DNA from: Acanthaster planci
Lineage: Eukaryota > Echinodermata > Asteroidea > Valvatida > Acanthasteridae
Direction of reading: 5' to 3'
Assembly: GCF_001949145.1 (NCBI RefSeq)
Contig: NW_019091358.1
Location: 3,778,244-3,842,243 of the forward strand
Length of the DNA: 64,000 nt
The translations under genes and the position numbers were made by a program. Below the pieces are notes generated by a model, which saw nothing but the letters and a program-made list of their open reading frames with translations, made no database searches and had not been told where the DNA came from. Of the stretch, positions 48,901-60,900 are shown one piece after another; the first letter of the stretch is position 1; each line of letters starts with the position of its first letter.

Positions 48901-51900
48901 TCCAGGATTATACTTGATACGAACATTTTTCATATGAATCTCCCCCCATCCCTTTCTGTTCAGAAGATAATCAAATGAGCCAGTGTTTAGTCACAGGATT
49001 CCATCTTGAAAAGGATTGAAGCAGATGCCGACTAAGAAGAAGTAAACAGTGGCGAAAATTATCTTACATCATGAGGAGGATGAGCTTGCGCCATGTTTTT
49101 GCTCCGTCCTGTCAAGCCATCTTTATCAAACTGCCATGTGGTCCCCGTTTTCCAAGGATCTGTTTGTTTTGCACAGATCTAGATCTTGAAAAGTGATCCT
49201 AACGCTGGTTAGCACCATCCACTTTGCAGGTTGTGGGGTCCGTAAACCAACGACGGATCACTGATTGTGATCCAGATCCATGTGAAACAAACACATCCCA
49301 AGTACCCCCGCACTGGTAACCATGTGTAAGATTGCTGTGATTGTCAGGCAAATTGACTTGAGTTTGTGTGTTTATCTGACCTTGCTGCCTCTCACAGATG
49401 TTCTCTTAAATGTTTTGATGGTATTGATGAGTAGATAGATACCCGGTCATTGCGTACAACCGTGAAGTGGCAGGGCAAGAGGGGCCTGTGGGAGGAGCTC
49501 CCTTGACTGCTGCTGCTCCAGCTGTCCGAAGCTTCTTTCCCGAAACCTGGCTGTGGAAATTGGAACGGATTGGGTAAGGACTTGAAAATAGAAGACATTG
49601 CTTCCAGCGCATGAAAGTGCTTGTTCATTTTGTTTGTCCTGTCGGTCAAGTCAGCAAGTCAGTCAGCAGGTCAGTTTTGACAGTTGGCTCTGTTTGCCAT
49701 CCGGTGTGCTGGTCAGGCCAATCCCGTCCAGTTGGCCGGTCCTTTTGGTTGATCTGTTCATTCAGTCTGTGTGTTGTCTGTGCATGCAGTTTTTTGTTCA
49801 TTGGTGTGTTCATTACGTCATCCAACACTGCATTTTAAAGTGCTGACAAAGAAGGCTTTAACAAATGTTGAGGGGAGGAAATCGTGAGAATGAATTGTCA
49901 TGAATAAAACCTTCAGATTTTGGTAGGGGCTTAAAAAAAAGTCCATACGCCAACCTCCAGCTTTTTTAGTACTTGTCTGGGACAATTCAAAAGAAAACCT
50001 GTACTGTTGGAAGTTGTTCTCTTTTGAATGTTAATAATGTATTTTCTGTGCATGGCAAGTGTTTCAAGCTTTAAAATCCCTGACCCTTGATCTTCCCCAT
50101 AGGGATTTGGGTGAGGCTGAGCTGGACCTAGATGTTCCGCACACCATCACTGAATGGGTCGGCAATGGGTTTTGCACCTCAGCCGAGACCGGTCTGGGTG
50201 TGGCAGACACCACCACCCTGCGCGCCTTCCAGCCATTCTTTGTGTCACTGACCCTGCCATATTCCATCATCCGCGGGGAGGAGGTGACCATCAAGGCCAC
50301 GGTCTTCAACTACTTGTCCGATCAGTGCATGGTGGTAAGGCTCATGCAGTAAATTTGTTCGGCTTTCACTATCAAGGGAGATTTTCTGAAACATATTAGG
50401 TTTCACATCTGGGCTGTCTTAGAACATTGAAATCAATAACTGAGGGTCATTGTAGTTCCCTAACAGGTGGACAAGTCAAACTGACTGTCCGAGACCTGCT
50501 TGCCAAAATTGCTTGCTTAGCTTGTTTGTTTCAAATATGGTGCTTTTTATGATATGCAGCAGTGATCCAGTGCCATGGTTTCACCCTAAGGCATTCCTAA
50601 GTTTTGATGAGCAGGTGCTGTTTGAATCAATCAGTTAACTATAATCAGGGGCGTAACTGGGGGGAGGGGGCAAGTGCTCCTGATTTAAAATATCCCTTGA
50701 GGTTATGTAGCTATATGCAGCTGCAGTTTTCTTCATGTGGTGCCCCCTTGAACAAAGTTTGCACTCCCCGGAGGCCCTCCAGACATTTAGCCCCAGTTAT
50801 GCCACTGAGTATAATGGTCATTGCTTGAGCTTCCTTCTGCTTGTGTGCAGTTGTAGACTAGCCTGATAAAGCCTTGTCCAGTTACAGTATAGCTGGACAA
50901 ACTTGTGGCCCCTCGAATGGAGGAAAGAATTGTATTGGGCTTTGCTGAGAATGACTGCCATGGAACACTTGCTTTGTACAGTGGTGATAATGGTGCCTTT
51001 TGTCTTGGAAGGAGGGTCATTGAGAATGCCCAGTGATAGCGTAACCAGGCGTACCTAATTCATTATAAATGCCTCGGTTTGATTGGAATTGAGGCACTTC
51101 GTAACTTTTCTCTGGCAGATAAAAAATAAATTGATGGCAACATAAATTTCTTTTCAGATACGGGTATCTCTGATAGCATCGGATGAGTTTGAGGTTGTTG
51201 ACGGCACTGTTGATCAGAAGGAGTGCGTCTGTGCCCAGACTTCAAAGAGAGTGGAGTTCCAAGTGAGAGGTCTTGCACTGGGAGAAATTGACGTTGAAGG
51301 TATCTAAGGCTGGCTTGGTGTTGGGTAAAATGTCGGTTGTGCTGACCTAGGGGTGTGTACCATAGTTCTGACACACCACAAATTGAGGTCAGACTGTGTG
51401 CACATGCTAGGTCAGTGTGTGTTTTCTGGCAGCTGTGTGTGGTAAATCACTTAATGAATCCCTGATAAAATTATACCAGGCAAGATATGGGACGGAGGGG
51501 TACCCCCCTTACCTGTCCATCCCTATACATACTGTAGACTATTGTTACCCAACACATCCCCCCTAGAAGTCTGTAAAGAATTCCTGAGATTCCGATCAAA
51601 CAATGACGGACACAAAGGCGGGGGGTTCTCTCTGTCCCATATCTTGCTTTAAATGGATAAAATGCTTAGTTCTAGATTTACTTTGTCCTATGTGTTTGTT
51701 GAAAGCAATGTTTGTTCACCAAATTCTCAGTTTGCGTACCTCGTATATCAAATTAGTCCTTACAGGTAGCCCCTGTTTGAAAATGACTTATGTATTTCTA
51801 GGGATCTTTTCTGAAATATGAGGCTTTGAGGCCATGTTTCCTTGTGTTTGTATAGAGTGTACATTTGATGGAAATTAACCCTTTCTTTGAAAAAGCTGTT

Positions 51901-54900
51901 GCCTTTCACTTGCAAATGACTGTTTTAATGCAGTATTTAAAAGTAGATTGAATGATTCAGTGAATTTGTTTGCTGTCGTGATATCAGTTCATGCAGTGTC
52001 AGTGGCTGATGACGAGTTACTGTGTGGCAACGAGGCCAGCCTAAGTGAAGAGACTGGAGTCAGCGACGGCGTACGCAGAAAGCTCCTGGTGGAAGTGAGT
52101 TGCTCATGCTTGCACCCGCTCATATTTATAATCTGATCAGAGTAGAAACAGGAAAAAGCTTATGGTTACACAGCGACGGCTTGCCGACCACTTCATTGAA
52201 TATGTCCTTGCAGTTTAGAAAAGCAACAGGTGTTGTGTTATGTTGTCAGTGGAGTTGTTATGCTGAGAATCCTTCAATTACAAGAAAACATGGATCCATT
52301 TTTATTGTATTTTCTATCATTTGGGAACCAAGTTAAGAACTCATTTTATCCAAGGAAGAAAATATTTATCATTCATTGCTTCCTTCCCGAACCCCCCCCC
52401 AAATGCAAGGGAGAAGGTCAATTATAGACGTAAAAACTTGAGTTTTTAATTTTTGTACACAGCCTGAGGGAATTGAACATCAGTATAGCATCAATAAGTA
52501 CTTCTGCCCGAGCGGTAAGATGGAGGTTCTTTTTCTGCTTTTCTGATCCTCGAATCTCATTTTGCATTGAAAAATAAATTATGGTGACATAAGCTCTTGC
52601 TGTTACTTATTAAAAGCCTGAACTTGCCGTCAAGTGTATTGGCATCGTAGGGTGATGTGCAATGGAGAAATAGTGTGACTTTGCAGTATTTAGTGTGATT
52701 ACATTTCTAGGCGGCACCGCTGCTCTTGATAAGAGAGCCAAATTTCCATTGTCTCTGGTTTTCCCCTCCCCCTCACAGAGTTTCCATTTTACTCGTACAT
52801 CAAGAGGTTCCCACTGCCGACGCCACCCAACACTGTCCCGGGGTCCATGAGGGGCCGGATGTCTCTGACAGGTAGCCTTATAACCCTCTACACCCTTCAA
52901 AAGTCACCTTGTTGGTTTCTGGAGAATTTTGCTTGAGTTGGCCTTTGGTACTTTATGTCCCTCAAATATTAAAAGGTCCACAACACAAATTTTACTGGGA
53001 ACATACTTCAAGCAATGTTTTACCCTACAGACTATTTTAAAAAGGACATTCCTATTTTAGTCATTTTGTTAAAAAGTGCACTCGTCTTGTCAACCTCAAA
53101 ATATTTCTGAAGGAGGGTGCTATGGCTTGGATGTCAACTGTGGAAGACACTGCTCATAAGCTCAAAATTTGCTCATTGGTGTTATCTGCAAGAAAAACTT
53201 GCTCTTTGGCCAACCACGGAGTGTGCCCATTTGTTTCTTAGACAATTGAAGATTTCAAAAGAGGCAGGAAAGGTCTCGCCAAGAATGCTTCTTGGGAGTT
53301 AGCATTTTACCGGCTCATTGCATTTCAGAAAGGGTTTCTTATCCTCACGTCCAATTATTGGCATCCACAGGTCCTGAGGTTGAGCATTTGTACTGCTCTG
53401 ATGTGAGTGCATTGATTGCTGGAGTACCCACATGGAACTTACATACTCTCTGTCGATCTAGTTCCCATTTAAGCTTTAAAGGAGTTTTTTGTTTAGGAGA
53501 AGTAGCCAGTGTTTCCAGGATCCTGTTCTAGACATTTCTTGAGATTAGGGAGATGATTTAAAACCATGAAATGCTTTAAGTGTAGAAAGTTTTGCTTGAT
53601 TATGAAAATATGCCTTCTCCCCCAAAAGGTCAGATTTTGATAGGGCAACTATCTCCTGGAAGGCTGTAGTAGGTGACACCTTTTCCTCTGTGCACTCTCC
53701 ATCTCTCCATAAGTTTATAAGCTTGTCCAGTGATTTCCCTCTGAATTGGAACTCGGTTGCTGATTCAATGGGGGCAGGGGGGCAACTTGTCCCAAAGGGG
53801 ACATATTGCCTAGAGATGTGTCTGAAAAGAAACAATGACAGAGCTCAATTGAAACGGTACAATACATGTGATGTGGTTTTTTGTTTGTTTTTTTTTAGTA
53901 ATGACCTCGTTTACCTTTACCCTTCTTCCCCCCACCAGGTGATTTGATGGGTCAGACGGTTAGTAACCTGGACAACCTCCTGCAGATACCAACGGGATGT
54001 GGCGAGCAGAACATGCTGGGGTTCGTGCCCAACATTGTGGCCATGCAGTACTTCACCCAGAGTGGCACCCTGACGGACGACCTCAGGACCAGGGCCCAGA
54101 CCAACATGAAGAAGGGATACATGCGGGAACTGAACTATCGGCTCAAGGTACAGTCCCAAGGTGTAGCTCTGTAATCGCACCTGATATTTGCCGCAAAGAA
54201 ATTTTCCACATTGCTTCTCTTAGTGTGGTTAATAGCCTAAGTAATTATGCCACTTTTGGTTGGCTTCAGATTCAACCTTAAAGAGTGCATTTGCTCCATC
54301 ACTCTTAAAGGTCTTCTTTTTGCTGGTAATATAAAGTGAAAGCTGCATGAGTTTTTTGACACACACTGAATTACTTTTTTGCTTTTGTACTTTAAGTTTA
54401 CTTGCCAATTTTTGGCAAAAATACAACTTTGATGAGGGAAAGATTAGTGTTGTTTTGAAGGCTTGAGGGCTGTGTGACGGAGCTACTTAATTGTACATGA
54501 CATTGTCTTGAGTTACACAAACTGTAAGGCGCTGTCGTGAAGCTTTGGAAGAATGCAATGTTTGCCGGGAATCTGCGATGAAGAAGCTTCAGAAAGAAAT
54601 TGAATCATAAGAAAGAGCAGCTCTCGAGAGGGTACTCATGTTTTTTTTAACAAATTGTCAGGAAATATACTGTTCACTGTTTAATGAAAATGCAAGTTTT
54701 TCACTTGGAGACTTGTTACACATGCATTCAAACTTGTTGATTGTTGAAGGATGGCTCCTATTCTGCATTTGGTGAGAGCGATGAGGAAGGTAGCACCTGG
54801 TTGACGGCGTATGTAGTCAGATCATTTGCCCAGGCAGCTGAGTTCATCAGCATCGACCAGAGGGACCTGGACGTGACCATCGACTGGCTGAAGCAGCAGC

Positions 54901-57900
54901 AGAACAAACAAGGCTGCTTCAACGCCCGCGGCAAACTCTGCCACAAGGCCATGGCAGTGAGTATGAAAAGAACCAGTTTCGGCAGTCCGGCATACTAGTC
55001 CAAGATTCCCAGCCGGGTCGACACACGATAGAGTTGGGTCGATGGAAGTGTTCGAATTTGCACACTTGTTTATGTGTGTCAATCCAGGCATTTTCATGAG
55101 GGAGATGGCTGATGAGGTGTTGGAGGCTGCACATCAGAAGCCTTCTGAACTGTGATTTGCAGTGTTGCAGGGATATCTGTTCTGCAGTTTATTCTGAGGA
55201 TACACAAACTGATGGCTTTACACGGACCAAAAGCGTGGGAGTTATGTTGAAGCCATCCAGCCACCTTTTAAATACACCTTTGTATGCTTTGCAGTACAAT
55301 GTACATGTGTTCAGAAAACAAAAATCTTTATCAACGTTTCTCTCTGTGGTCAAGTTATCACTGCTCTTTCCAGGGAAACTGAAGTTCTTCAGATTTGTGA
55401 CACACGATCTCTCCTTCCGTTGCAGGGAGGGGTGAACAATGAGATCACGTTAACTTCTTACGTGGTTACCAGCTTGCTGGAGGCAGGAGTGGCACCTGAG
55501 GTGAGTCTGCTCAAATCCTAAAATGGAAGAAATGCGTGTGTGCCAACTTTTAAATTACTAGTGTGAATCACTAGCGTCAGAGGTCCACGCATTGCGGGTT
55601 GCGTGAATCTTGTGTGGGCTAAGACAAACAGGGTTCTCCCCAGGATTTGTAAAAACTGGGGGGATTTCCATTGTGGTTTACCAACATTTTGCAAAGCCAT
55701 GGCGTGGGGTTCAGACCCCGCCCAAGGGCTCCGAAAATTTTGGGATTTTAGATGCTCTCAGCTGCATTTTAGAGCATTTCCTGGGTTTTTCAAGTACCTT
55801 TTCTCAGGAAAATATAACAGATTCAATTTTTTTTTAATTTTGGATATTAGTATTTTAACAAATGATCAGTTTTCCTTTCTGGACTACCAATTAGGCCTGT
55901 AGGCACAAAAGGAGTCATTTCAAGTTTCAGACATGCAACAACATGTAGTGGCTGTTTAATCAACGATATAGACACCTGTTTATTCAGTTTTAATTTTCAT
56001 ACATGTTTCAATCTCTCCGTTTTGCTGATCAGACCTGAAACCATGAGCTCCATTCAGCTGTAAGGCAAAAATATTAGCTTAAGGGATTAAGCAAATGTCA
56101 TAAAAATATAAAACGATTTTGTCTTTATATATAATATACAACAAGGCTTTTCTTGTATATCGACAAGAAAGAATACCCGCTGCAGGTGGCTGCTTCGTTT
56201 GGGTTTCCCTCAGCGCGGACTGCTGAAGTTATTGGCTTAAAAAAGAGCTCTTTGATTGAGTTTCTGCCATTGTGCGCAAGACAAAGCACGGTGATATGGC
56301 AACGAGAAATATCGTTCCTGTCGTAGATGTATTAATACTCTTACACAGGGCTATGGCTGCCGCCATGAAAAAAATCTTGTATGGGATCGCTGTTGTAAGT
56401 TCTGCGAATGGTGTTATATGATATTGTAACCTTCGTAAATGCAGCCCCTGTAGCATATTGAGCACACGGCACAGAGAAAGCACACCTGCGCGTGGGTGCA
56501 TGTACGACGCCCATGACAGGAGTTCAGATTTCATGCAACACCAGCCACGAGGAACGTTCGGTGCCAATGTACGTGTATGGTGTTCAGTACAGTGTGGCCG
56601 CCGACCCGTGGTGCCCAATGTATGTACAGTACATGGAAAAATGCCGGACTAAACTTTTTTTTTCATCTAGATTTTCCGAACATGCAATCTGCATTATATA
56701 AGAAAACTCTAAGCCGTACTGTCATAATTATATTGTGCGTATCGGGTATAAAAAAATGGGTATCGGCCCGTTTTTTGCATATCGGGCCCGATACACTAGT
56801 TTGTACGTGGGGAGAATCCTGACAAATCTACAAGAGGTCACCCTCTTTCTGGAAAAGAGACGTTTTGGGGTTATGGCTATTTGTTGCAAGGAAGAGAAGT
56901 GGTCAAGGAAAGAAAGATAGAGCCGAAAAGAGTGTTCAAAGTGCGAAAAAACGGATTTACTGAATTTCCTTAACCATACAAGAACAAAGGAATGACCACA
57001 CTCGGTTGGCAACCTAAGTGCGTGAGAGTTGGAATTACGTGATGCAGTCATGGTCCGCAAATTTACATTTGGAAATTTCTCTTTCTTCCTTTTCTTTGCC
57101 TGTTGAAGCTGCATGTCTGCACCTCGCTAGCGTCAAGTTGAGATAGAAATCTCCTTGTTGAAACAAATTGTGCAAATTTGTTCAATGCTATGCCTGCATT
57201 GAAAATGGAGCATCAATAAACTTGAATGGAACAGGGACCTGGTTTTGTTTTTAAAAAGGTCTTTTAGCTATTTTAATGAATTTGCTAGCCAAATTAAAGA
57301 TGAATCGTTCATTTCCAGATCATGTGTGTTCTGAACAAGGTTAAACTGAACTCACTATTGATTGCGCAGTGCAGATGTCAAAACGACAGACCACTTCAAT
57401 CATGCCGTATTGAAAAAAGTGAAAAAGCCAGGTCTGACAATGAATATGCTAGAAATATGATGTAAGCTGTTGGAGCCACAACAGGGAATAAATTCACTTC
57501 AGCTTGGGCCGTTGAATATGGATGTGACGAGGGTTGAGACTTGTCAGGATTTTTCAATGTCAGGATATTCCAGAAAATCTTTCAGGATTTGCAAAATCCC
57601 TCGGTATACCATTGGGTTGATTTTGTGTATAAAAGTTTATACAAAAAACAAATTGGTCTTTCAAAGGATGCTTGCAGGGAAGCATAACTACAGACCACTG
57701 ACAGTCAACAGCTGCGGGACATTTTTAAAAGTATCAGACTGAAAAGAATACACTTTTGAAGTTACAGTGTACCATAAATGGCTGGTAGGCCTAAAAATGG
57801 GGAGGGGGACAAAATAACTACCTTTAATCATAATAACTACCTATTAAGCCCCCCCCCCAGTTCCGCTGTTGCTGTGGAGCCTGCAAAGCTCTGGTGATTG

Positions 57901-60900
57901 TTTTGGTTTGTTATTTTCTTCCAATCTCGCTCCTGAGAGAGATACTACTCATGTGAATTTGAGTGGGAAAACCCACCACCAGGCTAAACAAATAAAACCA
58001 TGTGGTTTCATCAACAAAATGTTGAAATTATAAAAAGTTTCAAAGCAAGTAAACATTTCTTTGTTTTTATGTGGTTTTTTGGCCTTTCTGTGTAAGTTTC
58101 TGCTAGGATAGAAGTTTTAGGTCCTCCTTGATATATTAATTTTGGTCACCATGGCCAATAAGCAGTTAGCAGTGGTTTCTGTATTATACAGTTTCTGAAA
58201 TTAATGAGCAGTAAGACTCATCAAGAGGGAAAAGTGAGACAGCTGGTTTCATTGCAGTACATGTGCTTTCTTTGCAGGATCCCGTCATCCTGAATGCATT
58301 GAGCTGCCTAGAGTCTGAGGCCAACACCCTCTCTGACACCTATGCAGCAGCTCAGCTGGCCTATGCCATGGTGCTGGCTGGTCATCCAGCTGCATCTGAT
58401 GTCATGGACTATCTTGAGTCGGTGGCAGTGACGGAAGGTAAAGTCAAGCGGTGGCTTAGATGGCCTTGGCATTGTAAAAAGGGGGGGCATGGGGGCACTC
58501 CCTGTCTCCTGGGGGGAAAATGGACAAGTGAAAAAAAAATTGGAAAACAGCAAAAGCAAAAGGAAGAAAGGGGATGAAACTCACCACGTTGCTTGAAAAT
58601 ACTGATGGCTTGTCAGTTTGCTGCAGAGGAATGCTTGCTCCCTCCCCTTGAAGAGCAAAAAAAAAAATTAAATAAAACACATCATCCAAAGTGGACTTCC
58701 TTGGTAGAGTTGGTAGTGGGGTTTGAAACTCCCGAATCTTCTAGTTTAGCCCTTGCAATCAAGAGTGTGTATTGCATGCACCAGTCTGTGTGCATGGCTT
58801 AAGCTGCCCAACAATTTCAAAATGTTTGAGGACACCTTCAAAAAAATTGTTTCCTCTGCAGGCGAGCACAAACGGTGGGTCAGTAACAGGGATGACGTGG
58901 CTGAGTATGACACTTACTACCGAGCCTCCCGACAAGCCCAGGAGATTGAGATGACGGCCTATGTGCTGCTGGCCTACACTGAGTACTTGAGCCCTGAGGA
59001 GGCCCGCGTCGAAGGTAGCCCTGTTTCCCGCTGGTTAGTCAGCCAGCAGAGCAGCAGTGGCGGATTTTCCTCCACGCAGGTACGATATGCTCAGACACTG
59101 GCATGTTTGATCGATTTGTATTGATTTTGGACTTGGTTTGAAAAGAAATTGCAAATGGCTGTAGATAACCCCGATGAGTTTCGAAGCTTTTTTGTGCAAG
59201 TATGGTATTTTGTGTAGTCTTTGAGTTGTCCACAATGCTGAAACAAGGTAGAAGAAGAGGCACAGTGTCTTTCGGTGCTTCAAACTGATTAGAATTCTGT
59301 GCACAGACATATTCGGCTGAACGGGAAAGTAGATTGTGTGGATTGTGTGTTATCTCACATCTAGTGGCTCGTAAAATAATGAAACTTTCCAAGCATCTTT
59401 AGCACAGGGTTTGGATTGTATGTTGCACAAGGAACAGTAAACTTATGTTTGCCATCATTTTGGGGATCATGTCAGATCATTGTGCCATTCAGGTGCCAAC
59501 AGGCAAAACAGAAACCTGTACATCTGAACAGTGAGGTGGTGACATTTTAAGAAGTCCACATGGGCAGTTTGCCTTTCTCATTGAAAGTTACTGTCAGTTA
59601 TGATGACTGTCACACTGTGCAATGAGACAAGTGAAGTAATTAAAATTTGAAATTGTGATGGGTTAATGGCTAATGGATTTGTGAGGGGAGGTACGTACTG
59701 TATGTCCGATTAAAAAAGATTGAACACCCATTTTCTTGAAACTGAGTACTGTAAATTTATATAACACGGTTTTTTTTGCCCTTACCCAACGTATATATTG
59801 ATAAACACTTGCCGGGGACAGCTGGCCGGTGGTCGAGTGGTTAAGACGTCTACACTAGTAAGCAGGAGGTCGTGGGTTCGAGTCCTACCCGAGTAAGCTT
59901 GTGACTTTTTTTGCAAGCTCTTGGACAAGCACTGAGCATACAGTGTTTATTAATATATACATTGGGTAAGGGCAAAAAAAACCTGTTAGATAAATTAACA
60001 TCTCCCCAACGCAAAAATACATCTTGAGAACTGAGTACTGTAGTTCTTTAGTTTGTTAAGCTGAATGTTGACCCCCAGAAACTGGTGAGAGCTTGTGTGT
60101 GAGTGTAAAAGATGTTTCTCCTCTGCCCATGTAACTCACGCAAAATGCGTCCCCCCCCCCCTTGTTTGTGCAGGACACTGTAATCGGCCTGCAAGCCCTT
60201 GCAGCCTATGCCGGTATCCTGAGTAAGGAGCCGCTCAAGCTGAGGGTGGAGGTGATGGAGCGGGGCCGCAAGGTGCGGCAGCTTGAGTTGCTGGAGAGGA
60301 ACAAGCTGGTGGTGCAGGAGATGGACCTGAACGTGCCCAACACCTACACCGTCCGGGCCAGGGGGAAGGGATGCGGTCTGTTGCAGGTGGGCAGGCCACA
60401 GAGGAAAAAAATAGGGCTCTTTGGCATCATTTTGTCATACTGTCAAGCTCTGCTGTTGTTTTTGCGTTCAGCTAGTCAGTCAGTGATTGGTTGTGAGAAA
60501 AAGGAAATGACATCAAACTGTAATAGAAAAAAATCAAACTGGGGGGTGGGGCCAATGGTAGTCATGCCCCCAAGACATATTTCTATGCGTTGGAAAGTAA
60601 TGAAATGAAGGGGATTTGGGGATACTTTTTTCACTTCCTTTCCTTCCATAGGTGTGTTTAAAGCCTTCAAAATGTAGCTTTACCTCTCAGAAGGCCATAA
60701 AACACATTGCCCCCAACCCCAATTCAGGCTGACAAAAATTGGTTGTGTACTGCTGAGCTCAACCAGGAAAGTTTCATTTGTGCCCAAAGATTGACTCAAA
60801 TAAAACCAGTTGGAGTTGGAGTGACACACCAAAACGTCTGGCAGCTAATGAAGGAACCACATATGAATAAATTTGTGAGCAGGTAAACAGATGCATCATG

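Noticed and set aside
49394-49440. Acceptor at 49397 (CTCACAG) for the bait exon
   Set aside because: Entering in phase 1 there reaches a stop (TAG) within about 13 codons and leaves the FPETW frame, so an acceptor at 49434 or 49431 is needed.
59826-59900. A functional tRNA gene
   Set aside because: The pol III boxes and T arm are good, but the anticodon stem and acceptor stem do not pair, and the sequence sits inside a repeat with a target duplication.
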